A stretch of DNA of 64,000 nucleotides, taken from positions 1 through 64,000 of IMG/VR virus record IMGVR_UViG_3300017818_000007. One strand, given 5' to 3'. The position numbers were made by a program, and so were the translations under genes. This DNA is from a virus. The notes below the pieces were generated by a model that saw only the letters and a program-made list of their open reading frames with translations, had not been told where the DNA came from and made no database searches. Shown here piece after piece: positions 1 through 6,485 of the stretch. How positions within the stretch are numbered: position 1 is the first letter of the stretch; each line of letters starts with the position of its first letter.

Positions 1-1
1 C

Positions 2-20
2 AAACGGTTCGCGAACGTTT
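2..20. repeat. Near-perfect palindrome
   Basis: The bases aaacggttcgcgaacgttt read almost identically on both strands, with one bulged G. The element lies just before the terminator hairpin, so it may be a second hairpin at the 3' end of a rightward transcript that starts outside the window. An operator role is equally possible. Confidence 0.4.
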
Positions 21-22
21 GG

Positions 23-55
23 AAATGAGCGGCAGAGATGTCGCTCATTTTTTTT
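23..55 (+). terminator. Intrinsic terminator
   Basis: A perfect 9-bp stem (aaatgagcg / cgctcattt) with a 10-base loop runs into eight T residues. It would end a rightward transcript entering from the left edge of the window. Confidence 0.8.
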
Positions 56-143
56 GGCTGAAGAATCTTTTTTGAAAATAAAAAAGGCGAGGGGCTTTAT
101 ATATAAAACCATGGTGATGCAGAATCACCAGGCAGGAGAAAAA

Positions 144-212
144 ATGAAATTTAAAAAAATTGTAGCAGAAAATTTTACATACTATATACCCCTCTCTAAA
201 CAAGGTATTTGA
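144..212 (+). CDS. Possible 22-residue leader peptide
   Basis: A tiny reading frame (MKFKKIVAENF...) starts at an ATG with a strong AGGAG five to nine bases upstream. The encoded peptide has basic N-terminal residues and no known domain. Only the ribosome binding site argues that it is translated, and the surrounding 430 bases otherwise look non-coding. It could be a leader peptide or a chance frame. Confidence 0.3.
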   Translation: MKFKKIVAENFTYYIPLSKQGI

Positions 213-238
213 ATCGTTTGTATAACTAGTATTTTGGA

Positions 239-370
239 ATGCGTAAACAGTGTACATACTATCCAAAACTTCCTCTAACACAGTATCTACTGCGTACAGG
301 CGCTATATTACCTCTTAAACAGTCTCGGGCAGTCAAACATACTCGTAAGGCTAGTAAGACCCGTGTATGA
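239..370 (+). CDS. Possible small basic protein (43 aa)
   Basis: An open frame encodes a Lys/Arg-rich peptide starting MRKQCTYYPKLPL. It has no strong Shine-Dalgarno and no recognisable family. It is listed because it fills most of the 213-484 gap, which otherwise holds only AT-rich DNA with two near-identical poly-T runs at about 450-470 before the next gene. Confidence 0.25.
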   Translation: MRKQCTYYPKLPLTQYLLRTGAILPLKQSRAVKHTRKASKTRV

Positions 371-484
371 CGCTTATATAGCGTTTAAGACACCACTACG
401 CACACACTGTAAAAGCAACCACCCCCCTGTAGAGTAGTGTATTCAAATTTTTTTTGTACAGATTTTTTTTGATTAACTATACGT

Positions 485-730
485 ATGGCTGAAGAATACT
501 GCATATACACAAGAGACTTTGATCAAGCACAAGGCTTTATAACAGCACTAAGCAACATGGGTATTAGCATAGAACCACACGCTAATCGTACACGTTTTTG
601 GCTAGACTCAAATCAAAAAGAACACTACTTGTTTTATCTGCGTTATAGTCACGTGCTACACCGTGTAAAGGAAGTCACTGCAAGTACTATAACTGCTATA
701 CACGAAAATACTGTTAAATTCAAAGGTTAG
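485..730 (+). CDS. Hypothetical protein (81 aa)
   Basis: No family recognised. It is a compact, soluble-looking protein rich in aromatic and charged residues (MAEEYCIYTRDFDQAQGF...), with no membrane segment or signal peptide. Its 3' end overlaps the end of the convergent gene to the right by 11 bases. No clear ribosome binding site precedes the ATG, which follows a poly-T run and the bases ctatacgt. Confidence 0.6.
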   Translation: MAEEYCIYTRDFDQAQGFITALSNMGISIEPHANRTRFWLDSNQKEHYLFYLRYSHVLHRVKEVTASTITAIHENTVKFKG

Positions 731-1121
731 GTGTGTGTACAGCGTATGTTATAAAGTCACGCACAGTGTATATATAACGTTCCAAATCAACAAACAGATC
801 CCTATTGTATAGTCGTTCAGTTGTTAAACGACTGTAGGCCATACGTCCAATCTCTGTCTTGTAGTTGCGTTGTGCTACACCTGGATATACACCTGTAAGC
901 CAAAGAGCACTGTCACCCAACAGTTTAGCACCTGTACTGCCTTCCATTTCCATTATGCTTTCTGCATAGGTTTTGCGTGGTTGGAGGCCGTCTGTCATGC
1001 GTTCTGCTAGGATCATTACAGTGTATGCTTTAAGGTGATATGGCAGTGTTAAACCTGTACGATTTTCCGTGTCTTGCACGAGATTGGTGAAAGCATCGAT
1101 GTAGTGTGCATCGGTTCCCAT
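720..1121 (-). CDS. Hypothetical protein (133 aa)
   Basis: No family recognised. The protein looks soluble and mostly helical (MGTDAHYIDAFTNLVQD...), with several aromatic residues near the C-terminus. It has no Shine-Dalgarno. Instead a late-promoter box (CATAAATA) ends exactly five bases before the ATG, predicting a leaderless late transcript. It converges on the 81-residue gene to the left. Confidence 0.6.
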   Translation of the reverse strand: MGTDAHYIDAFTNLVQDTENRTGLTLPYHLKAYTVMILAERMTDGLQPRKTYAESIMEMEGSTGAKLLGDSALWLTGVYPGVAQRNYKTEIGRMAYSRLTTERLYNRDLFVDLERYIYTVRDFITYAVHTPNL

Positions 1122-1126
1122 AATAG

Positions 1127-1134
1127 TATTTATG
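1127..1134 (-). promoter_or_regulatory. Late promoter, leaderless type
   Basis: CATAAATA with five bases to the ATG of the leftward 133-residue gene. T4 late boxes place the transcript start about six bases after the box, which here falls on the A of ATG. Confidence 0.6.
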
Positions 1135-1294
1135 GTGGGAGTAAAAGTTTTGACCGCTAACCGCTACGCGGATTGCGTTGCTCTACCGCTACTGCTTCGC
1201 AGTCTAGAAAAAATTTCCGCGGACGCTTCGCTTGTTTTTGGCTGTTTTGAGCCTATTTCACGGTGTATATGCTTCAGTGTTTTAAATACTTGTA

Positions 1295-1393
1295 CGAGTT
1301 GTTTATTTGAGAGATCAACACACACTCAGTATGTACGTTGCGGTGACACCGTTAAATAGAATTAGGTTGTATAAAACTTCAATAAACAACTCG
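1295..1393. repeat. 13-bp inverted repeat, 73 bp apart
   Basis: CGAGTTGTTTATT at 1295-1307 is the exact reverse complement of 1381-1393. A TTAAATA box lies between the arms. It could be a protein-binding site pair or the ends of a lost insertion. Confidence 0.5.
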
Positions 1394-1460
1394 ATCTACA
1401 TACACTAGGCTAAATACAGTCTATAAGTTAAACAGTCTGTTTACTATACACCCGCACTAG

Positions 1461-1468
1461 ATTAAATA
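1461..1468 (+). promoter_or_regulatory. Late promoter box
   Basis: ATTAAATA, 21 bases before the ATG of the next gene, with an AGGAGG ribosome binding site in between. A second box, CTAAATA, lies about 45 bases further upstream. Confidence 0.5.
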
Positions 1469-1489
1469 ATTATATAGGAGGGTGTTATT

Positions 1490-1750
1490 ATGAAAACCCT
1501 AATCATACTATTCATAAGCGTTTGTGTTAACACAGACTGCGTATGGTTTGAAATACAAGATCCAGTGTTTGAATCACCTGAACAGTGCATAGAAGCAGGT
1601 GGTAGAACAGCACAAGAGTTGCAAGAAGCAATGCCTTACTCTAGTGGTGAAATACACTGTGTACCTGAAGATAGTATAGATGATTTTAAAGAATATCTTG
1701 AACAACGAGGATATAGATTAAACCCCAAAGAGACCGGCATTAAAGTATAA
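1490..1750 (+). CDS. Small cysteine-containing protein with signal-like N-terminus (86 aa)
   Basis: The first ~14 residues (MKTLIILFISVCVN) are hydrophobic and resemble a short signal peptide. An acidic body follows with cysteines near residues 12, 17, 33 and 57. A strong AGGAGG precedes the ATG, and a late box lies just upstream. The layout (hydrophobic start, Cys, then an F...E.C..A stretch and a further Cys) resembles the 73-residue leftward protein a few hundred bases away, so the two may be distant paralogs acting in the periplasm. No function is known. Confidence 0.65.
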   Translation: MKTLIILFISVCVNTDCVWFEIQDPVFESPEQCIEAGGRTAQELQEAMPYSSGEIHCVPEDSIDDFKEYLEQRGYRLNPKETGIKV

Positions 1751-1776
1751 TAATAAAAACCGGTTTTATCAATTTA

Positions 1777-1932
1777 ATGAAGAATAAAAAACGTACCAAT
1801 CCGCGTGAACGCATACGTGTTCTACAAGAACAAATACGCAAAACACTCGACACATATGACCGAGAAAGACTAGAACAAGAACTGTTCCACTGGCAACAGG
1901 TTGTTAATCGTAAACCTCAATCGGACTCGTGA
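1777..1932 (+). CDS. Small charged protein (51 aa)
   Basis: An ATG-initiated frame encodes a strongly charged helical peptide (MKNKKRTNPRERIRVLQEQI...) with alternating Arg/Glu heptad-like spacing, suggesting a short coiled coil. It follows the secreted-type gene by 26 bases and overlaps the tail of the convergent gene by 29 bases. No good Shine-Dalgarno is visible. The composition is protein-like rather than random, but no family is recognised. Confidence 0.5.
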   Translation: MKNKKRTNPRERIRVLQEQIRKTLDTYDRERLEQELFHWQQVVNRKPQSDS

Positions 1933-2125
1933 CCCAAACATAATTGTGTTCAAAACCCTGTGGTAGCATCACATAGTCTTGGTGTAGGCAACTCATGCCA
2001 CCGTACTGTTCGCTTAATACAAGATCGTAATAGGTTTGTGCTTGTTCGCAGTTGCGGAATGTTCCTATATAGGTATCGCAACACTGCTCCCATGCCAGGC
2101 TCACTGTGAGTATAAACTCCAGCAT
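1904..2125 (-). CDS. Small cysteine-containing protein (73 aa)
   Basis: It starts with a weakly hydrophobic segment (MLEFILTVSLAWEQCC), followed by TFRNCEQAQTYYDLV and a later Cys. The ATG has a good TGGAG ribosome binding site, and an AATAAATA late box lies 32 bases upstream. It resembles the rightward 86-residue protein in size, hydrophobic start and cysteine layout. An overlapping leftward frame in another phase is a shadow. Function is unknown, and export to the periplasm is a guess. Confidence 0.6.
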   Translation of the reverse strand: MLEFILTVSLAWEQCCDTYIGTFRNCEQAQTYYDLVLSEQYGGMSCLHQDYVMLPQGFEHNYVWVTSPIEVYD

Positions 2126-2156
2126 GGCTGTTCTCCATAATGGTTATTGGTGTGTT

Positions 2157-2164
2157 TATTTATT
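2157..2164 (-). promoter_or_regulatory. Late promoter box
   Basis: AATAAATA on the minus strand. The predicted transcript start leaves a ~26-base leader holding the ribosome binding site of the 73-residue gene. Confidence 0.45.
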
Positions 2165-2181
2165 TTGTGCATACCACCTAT

Positions 2182-2189
2182 GCTAAATA
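2182..2189 (+). promoter_or_regulatory. Late promoter box
   Basis: GCTAAATA about 75 bases before the next rightward gene. The long leader contains GGGGAGGGTGAC immediately before the ATG. Confidence 0.45.
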
Positions 2190-2265
2190 CGTATACGTTC
2201 AGCCACAAGGCCGGAAGTAGCATAATGCGAAGGAACGCACCTAAACTTTAACCGGGGAGGGTGAC

Positions 2266-2460
2266 ATGAATAGATTCGATCATTTACATCGAATGTACCG
2301 CGAAGAAAAACAGCGTGAACGTAAACGTAAGATCCTAAATCATTCTAGATCTGAAGTTGATATAAACGCAAATGGTACATCAGGATATGTTGTAAAGCAC
2401 GGACCTAATGTGGGTAAGATACTCGCACATCGCAGTCCAAAGTCTACTAACAACTGGTAG
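2266..2460 (+). CDS. Small basic hypothetical protein (64 aa)
   Basis: A Lys/Arg/His-rich protein (MNRFDHLHRMYREEKQRERK...) with a strong GGGGAGGGTGAC ribosome binding site. The N-terminal half is a charged helix. The C-terminal half contains a Gly-rich YVVKHGPNVGKI segment. Nucleic-acid binding is plausible from charge alone. It is followed 43 bases later by the nitrilase gene, which has its own late box. Confidence 0.6.
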   Translation: MNRFDHLHRMYREEKQRERKRKILNHSRSEVDINANGTSGYVVKHGPNVGKILAHRSPKSTNNW

Positions 2461-2490
2461 TCAAAACACAGCGTCATGCAAGTCACAGAT

Positions 2491-2498
2491 TTTAAATA
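2491..2498 (+). promoter_or_regulatory. Late promoter, leaderless type
   Basis: TTTAAATA with exactly five bases to the ATG of the nitrilase gene. It supports that ATG over a longer upstream reading of the same frame. Confidence 0.6.
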
Positions 2499-2503
2499 CT
2501 TGT

Positions 2504-3274
2504 ATGACGCAGTTAACAGCCACACAGATTCCTATTACACAAGACCTTGACACCAATGTTGAAACATTAATTTCTCTTATTGACAACAGTCAGGGTTTTG
2601 TGTTAACGGGTGAAGGTAGTCTAAGTGGATACTTTGCTCCTCCTGTAATTAATCAATGCAACAACTTTACAGAACTAAGCAGTGCAGAAAGATATGTAGT
2701 AGGTCACGCAACCACACAAGGTGTACATCTATTACTAGGAACTGGTTGGATGGAACCAGATGGTATGCCCTACAATCAAGTAAGGATATATCACAATGGG
2801 TTTCAAGGTGCTTATTCAAAACGTCTACTCACAACTACTCTACAAGGTGGTGGAGAACGTAATGCTTACATACCTGGTTTTTCAAATAGTGTGTTTCCTC
2901 TAAACGACAGCACACTTGCAGGAGTATTGATCTGCAACGACATATGGGCAACACCTAGTGTGAGTCCAAATGGTAATCCCTATTATGTAAATGAATATGC
3001 ACAGCAAGGTGTTCGTGTATTGTTTTGTAGTGTTAACTGTAATGTAGGTGGGCGTGTTAGTTGGGATCCTGTAATCTATACGTGGCATGAAAATCATCTA
3101 CAGATGTATGCTAAAACATTTGGAATGTACATTGTGGTAAGTGGTAGCAGTTTATCAATGACTGGCGAGCCTATAGAAAAACTACAATGTCCATTAGGTA
3201 TCATTGGTCCTGACGGCGAGTGGATAGAAAAACTAGAACTTGGTCAAACGTCTTGTACCACTAAAATTCAATAA
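2504..3274 (+). CDS. Carbon-nitrogen hydrolase (nitrilase superfamily)
   Basis: The protein is about 256 residues, the usual size for a single nitrilase-fold domain. The family's catalytic triad is visible in order: Glu37 in LTGEGSLSGY, Lys106 in AYSKRLL and Cys144 in VLICNDIW. The N-terminus (TATQIPITQDLDTNVETL) matches the usual first strand and helix. Members cleave nitriles, amides or carbamoyl groups; the substrate here is unknown. The frame stays open upstream to 2408, but I chose the ATG at 2504 because it aligns with the family start and has a late box five bases before it. It is a likely accessory metabolic gene expressed late. Confidence 0.85.
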   Translation: MTQLTATQIPITQDLDTNVETLISLIDNSQGFVLTGEGSLSGYFAPPVINQCNNFTELSSAERYVVGHATTQGVHLLLGTGWMEPDGMPYNQVRIYHNGFQGAYSKRLLTTTLQGGGERNAYIPGFSNSVFPLNDSTLAGVLICNDIWATPSVSPNGNPYYVNEYAQQGVRVLFCSVNCNVGGRVSWDPVIYTWHENHLQMYAKTFGMYIVVSGSSLSMTGEPIEKLQCPLGIIGPDGEWIEKLELGQTSCTTKIQ

Positions 3275-3277
3275 ATA
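3270..3277 (+). promoter_or_regulatory. Late promoter, leaderless type
   Basis: AATAAATA with five bases to the next ATG. The box overlaps the stop codon of the nitrilase gene. Confidence 0.6.
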
Positions 3278-3282
3278 TTACT

Positions 3283-3828
3283 ATGGACATGACTGGAAGA
3301 CTACTAGTATCACAACCCACGAGTAAATCGGAATTCTTTAAAGAAAGCGTTATACTCTTAGTGCAACACGACGAACGTGGGGCATGGGGTATACAGATTA
3401 ATAAACCTTTAGATACGTTGTCAATTAAAGATGTAATTACAGATCCTGAGGTGGGTATTACAAACGATACCAAATGTTATCTTGGCGGACCTGTAGAGCA
3501 ACAGGCAATACATCTATTGCATTCAAGTGATTGCGTTATGAGTAATAGTTTGCCTATTACAGATACGCTTACAATTACAAGCAATGCTACAATGTTTAAA
3601 GAAATGGAAATGGGCAGAGGCCCTAGTAAATGGATTTGTACACTAGGTATGTGTACGTGGGCACCAGGACAACTAGATGGTGAAATGAGAGGTGAACATC
3701 CTTGGACACCTCAGCATCAATGGTTAGACACTGCTATACCAAAGGATTTACTTGATAGAAATCCTCGTATGCTATGGAAAGAGTGTGTTAAAACCTGTGT
3801 AGAAAATGCTACATCAACCTTCTTTTAA
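3283..3828 (+). CDS. YqgE/AlgH family protein (UPF0301)
   Basis: The sequence follows the DUF179 pattern. GRLLVSQP is near residue 5, then FKESVILLVQHDERGAWGIQ and INKPLDTLSI, LGGPVEQQAIHLLHSS near residue 68, and a C-terminal G.CTWAPGQLDGEM...WTPQ segment. The bacterial family is small, widespread and of uncertain function, and AlgH has been linked to alginate regulation. It is rarely expected in a phage. It has no Shine-Dalgarno, and a late box sits five bases before the ATG. Identification as the family is firm; the role is not. Confidence 0.85.
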   Translation: MDMTGRLLVSQPTSKSEFFKESVILLVQHDERGAWGIQINKPLDTLSIKDVITDPEVGITNDTKCYLGGPVEQQAIHLLHSSDCVMSNSLPITDTLTITSNATMFKEMEMGRGPSKWICTLGMCTWAPGQLDGEMRGEHPWTPQHQWLDTAIPKDLLDRNPRMLWKECVKTCVENATSTFF

Positions 3829-3829
3829 C

Positions 3830-3837
3830 AATAAATA
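3830..3837 (+). promoter_or_regulatory. Late promoter box
   Basis: AATAAATA 20 bases before the TTG start of the next gene, with AGGAG in the short leader. Confidence 0.5.
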
Positions 3838-3857
3838 ATAGCACAGGAGAAACCAAG

Positions 3858-4043
3858 TTGTATACACTAACAAGAGATAAATCACCGCAAGGCATAATCT
3901 ATTATTATGTCACCGGTCGTGCGAGTAATAAAGATCTAGAAGAATACTGGAAGACGCAGTATCCTAGTATTAAAACGTATGCGTATACGACTGAAATTTT
4001 AGAAAACGGAGATACTAGAATTAAAGTATTTCAAACAAGATAG
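3858..4043 (+). CDS. Hypothetical protein with TTG start (61 aa)
   Basis: A strong CAGGAGA lies seven bases before a TTG, making TTG the likely start; no ATG occurs near the start. The product (MYTLTRDKSPQGIIYYYVTG...) looks like a small alpha/beta protein with several Tyr. It is followed ten bases later by the next gene, so the two form a late operon with the structural protein downstream. No family recognised. Confidence 0.6.
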   Translation: MYTLTRDKSPQGIIYYYVTGRASNKDLEEYWKTQYPSIKTYAYTTEILENGDTRIKVFQTR

Positions 4044-4052
4044 GAATAGACA

Positions 4053-4292
4053 ATGGCGGCAAATGGTATATCAACACTAACAACTAAGAGAGCAAGACAA
4101 GATGCTAAACTTGCTCTAGCAGAAACAGACAGAACAAATCGTAATGCTGTTGAGCCAGGACGTTATGCTGATACAACAGCAGATGCAACACAACTTCCAA
4201 CTCGCTATGCTGTTGGTGATAACGACACAAACAATGTAGTTGACAATGCAAATACTGGCGGATTAAAAACTGGTAGGCCTTGGGCAACTTAA
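4053..4292 (+). CDS. Small virion-associated-type protein (79 aa)
   Basis: The N-terminus MAANGISTLTTKRARQDAKL followed by LAETDR and a low-complexity Asn/Thr/Asp tail ending GGLKTGRPW resembles small conserved proteins of marine T4-like phages that neighbour structural genes. It has an AGGAATAG ribosome binding site and lies three bases before a structural-type gene. A virion or assembly role is inferred from context only. Confidence 0.55.
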   Translation: MAANGISTLTTKRARQDAKLALAETDRTNRNAVEPGRYADTTADATQLPTRYAVGDNDTNNVVDNANTGGLKTGRPWAT

Positions 4293-4295
4293 TAG

Positions 4296-5054
4296 ATGGC
4301 TAATAGAAAGCACTACGATCTAAAACAAATGGTAGCATCAGGCTACTCATCAGATCACACATTCAATCACAAGTTTGGTGCTGTACCGCAGTTAAGCATC
4401 AACACCACAGGCACAATCTGGGACGTATCTAACACACTGTATCCTTGGACGGCATTGGACACACCAGCAGTAGTAAATGTAGAACGCAACGATGCCGCAG
4501 ATAACGGATTGGTTGTCACAGTACAAGGATTAGATGCCGACTGGAACTTCCAAAGCGAAGACATCACAATCACAGGTGCAGACCAAGTAGGCACCAAACT
4601 ATGGCGTAGGGTGAATAGAGCCTACGTCAGTTCAGGCACAGCCGTAGTGAACGTAGGCAACATTGACATCGAAGCAGGAGCCGCAGGCGGCACCACAGTT
4701 GCTCGTATCACAGCCGACCTTGGACAGACACTGATGGCTGTCTATACTATACCAGCAGGATACATTGGATACTTGTATCACGGAACTATGACTGTACAGG
4801 CCAACGCAGATGCCACAGGCTTTATGTTTATTCGCAGAAACACAGTAGGCACAACCTTCCGTGTTGCTCATACCTTTGAAGTTGCTGGCGGATCACAGTA
4901 TATGTACGATTTTGCTTTTCCGCCACCAATACCAGAGAAAAGCGATATTGATGTAAGAGCCACAGTTAGAAGTAATAATGCTAGGGTCACAGCCGCTTTT
5001 GATATCTTGCTTGTCGAGAACGATCCAGAAGCACCAATTACTGATTTAATCTGA
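4296..5054 (+). CDS. Putative virion structural protein (252 aa)
   Basis: A beta-rich protein with Gly/Thr/Ala/Val-rich strands and no membrane segment. The C-terminal half (IPAGYIGYLYHG..., then FEVAGGSQYMYDF and FPPPIPEKSDIDVRA) resembles structural or decoration proteins of marine phages. The middle of the gene (about 4480-4740) is noticeably richer in G+C than neighbours, which could mean recent transfer. It forms an operon with the two short genes before it and overlaps the end of gp41 by nine bases in a convergent arrangement. Confidence 0.55.
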   Translation: MANRKHYDLKQMVASGYSSDHTFNHKFGAVPQLSINTTGTIWDVSNTLYPWTALDTPAVVNVERNDAADNGLVVTVQGLDADWNFQSEDITITGADQVGTKLWRRVNRAYVSSGTAVVNVGNIDIEAGAAGGTTVARITADLGQTLMAVYTIPAGYIGYLYHGTMTVQANADATGFMFIRRNTVGTTFRVAHTFEVAGGSQYMYDFAFPPPIPEKSDIDVRATVRSNNARVTAAFDILLVENDPEAPITDLI

Positions 5055-6473
5055 TTCAGTATTAATTGATTTAATAAGATCTCTAAGTTTAGTTGATTGT
5101 GTTTTACCACTAACTTTACCTACTGTTGATCCTTCTGTTGGATCACTTCTAGTAGTTTCTTCACTGTTATCAACTGTACTTTGTTTTTTGATGTTATTGT
5201 ATATTGAAGAGCCTGTACTTGTATATGTTGATGATTGCGAATCTTCTTCTGCAAGATCACTAATACGTAAAGTATCAATATTAAAATCTAAATCTACTTT
5301 TTGTCCTACACCACTTGAACTACGTGTTTTCATAAACTGTATTTGATAACGTCCACGTTCTTTCATTGCTCGTGATGTAAAGATACCAATCACGTTATCA
5401 GCAGTTTGAATCTTACTCAAACCACCTGAGATATGCGAATGATCAAATTCAATTTCTTCAACAGCCGCTCTGTTTAACTGCGATGCTGTCACAAATACTG
5501 TTTGTGTTTCCATTGCTAAGTTTCTTAGTTCTTCAGATACATACTTGTCTTTAATAAACAAGTCACTTGGTGAAACTTTTCTACTCATAGGCATCAACAA
5601 GTCTAAGTAATCAATTAGTAATACATCTGCTTGTACACCGTTTTTAATTTGCCACTCTTTAACATAAGAACGTAAGTCATTTGCAGTCTTACCACTTGGC
5701 ATATATTTGATTTGAATCTTTCCTGCTTTCTTACCTTGCACTTTAACTTTCATTTCAACATCGTCAATATTTTTAAATATGTCACGTGTTGCCATTCCTG
5801 TTAACATTGCATCAACACGCATTGCTACAAGTTCTTCACTAAGTTCTAATGATATGTACAATACGTTCATGCCGTCAAGTGCAAAGTTAACAGCCATATT
5901 TTGTAGGAACAACGATTTACCTGCACCTGAACCACCTGCCCAAATGTTTAGTTCACCTCTGTTGAATCCACCAAACAACTTCTTATCTAAACTTGGCCAT
6001 CCTGTGCTTACTTGTCCGTTGTTGTCTTTTAGTTTCATTAGTCTTGCTCTTGGGTCTAAGAAATAATCAGTACCCATGTCTTTTGCAAGACCAATTTGGA
6101 TTGCGTCTTTAATTAAACCTTCTACTGGACCATACTCACCTTTTTCAAGTAAGTCAGCACTTTGTAAAATTGCACGTTCAAGTGCTTTCTTTCTACTAAA
6201 CTTTTCAAATGTATCTAATAGCCAATCGTGATGCTCTTCTCCAACATTACTTGCATCTTGTAAACCAACACCACAACTTTTGTTAACAATATCAAGTTCA
6301 GGCATAACTTTATATTCATCAACATATGTTTTAATAAATGTTGCTGTGTCTTTTAGTTTTTGGTCAAAGTTATCTGGATCAAATATTCCTTGACAACGCA
6401 CATAACTTTCTGCATTGCTTAGAAACATTTCTAAAAACAGTTTTTGTATATCTTCTTTAAATTCTTCAGCCAC
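5046..6473 (-). CDS. 41: Replicative DNA helicase (T4 gp41, DnaB family)
   Basis: This is a 475-residue hexameric helicase that unwinds the phage replication fork with primase gp61. Walker A GGSGAGKS is at residues 180-187, Walker B VLLIDYLD at 284-291, and an N-terminal helical domain fills residues 1-140. The ETTRSDPTEG...SINTESD tail is polar and likely disordered. Translation begins at GTG: AAGGTAAAGAATTA precedes it. A consensus sigma70 promoter lies 28 bases upstream, so it should be expressed early by host polymerase as a single-gene unit. Confidence 0.95.
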   Translation of the reverse strand: MAEEFKEDIQKLFLEMFLSNAESYVRCQGIFDPDNFDQKLKDTATFIKTYVDEYKVMPELDIVNKSCGVGLQDASNVGEEHHDWLLDTFEKFSRKKALERAILQSADLLEKGEYGPVEGLIKDAIQIGLAKDMGTDYFLDPRARLMKLKDNNGQVSTGWPSLDKKLFGGFNRGELNIWAGGSGAGKSLFLQNMAVNFALDGMNVLYISLELSEELVAMRVDAMLTGMATRDIFKNIDDVEMKVKVQGKKAGKIQIKYMPSGKTANDLRSYVKEWQIKNGVQADVLLIDYLDLLMPMSRKVSPSDLFIKDKYVSEELRNLAMETQTVFVTASQLNRAAVEEIEFDHSHISGGLSKIQTADNVIGIFTSRAMKERGRYQIQFMKTRSSSGVGQKVDLDFNIDTLRISDLAEEDSQSSTYTSTGSSIYNNIKKQSTVDNSEETTRSDPTEGSTVGKVSGKTQSTKLRDLIKSINTESD

Positions 6474-6485
6474 TAATTCTTTACC

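Larger units (their letters stand above)
1135..1489. other. Gene-poor stretch with GC-rich patch and inverted repeat
   Basis: I see no convincing gene here. Bases 1149-1245 are markedly richer in G+C than the surroundings and contain short repeats of the type accgctaccgc, cgcttcgc and ctgcttcgcag. Bases 1280-1300 repeat the late-promoter-plus-spacer sequence found before the nitrilase gene, but with ACG where that gene has ATG. A 13-bp inverted repeat and two TAAATA boxes follow. It may be regulatory DNA or the remnant of a replaced gene. Confidence 0.45.

Noticed and set aside
45-281. Leftward 78-codon frame at the window start
   Set aside because: It spans the terminator hairpin, is dominated by Phe/Lys from poly-A/T, and has no ribosome binding site.
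1132-1359. Open frame of 75 codons on the plus strand
   Set aside because: Its ATG lies inside the late box of the opposite gene, it has no ribosome binding site, and its composition follows the GC-rich repeats rather than a protein-like pattern.
2474-2548. Alternative ATG in another frame just before the nitrilase gene (MQVTDFKYLYDAV...)
   Set aside because: It ends after 24 codons and has no ribosome binding site; the ATG at 2504 has the promoter spacing and the family start.
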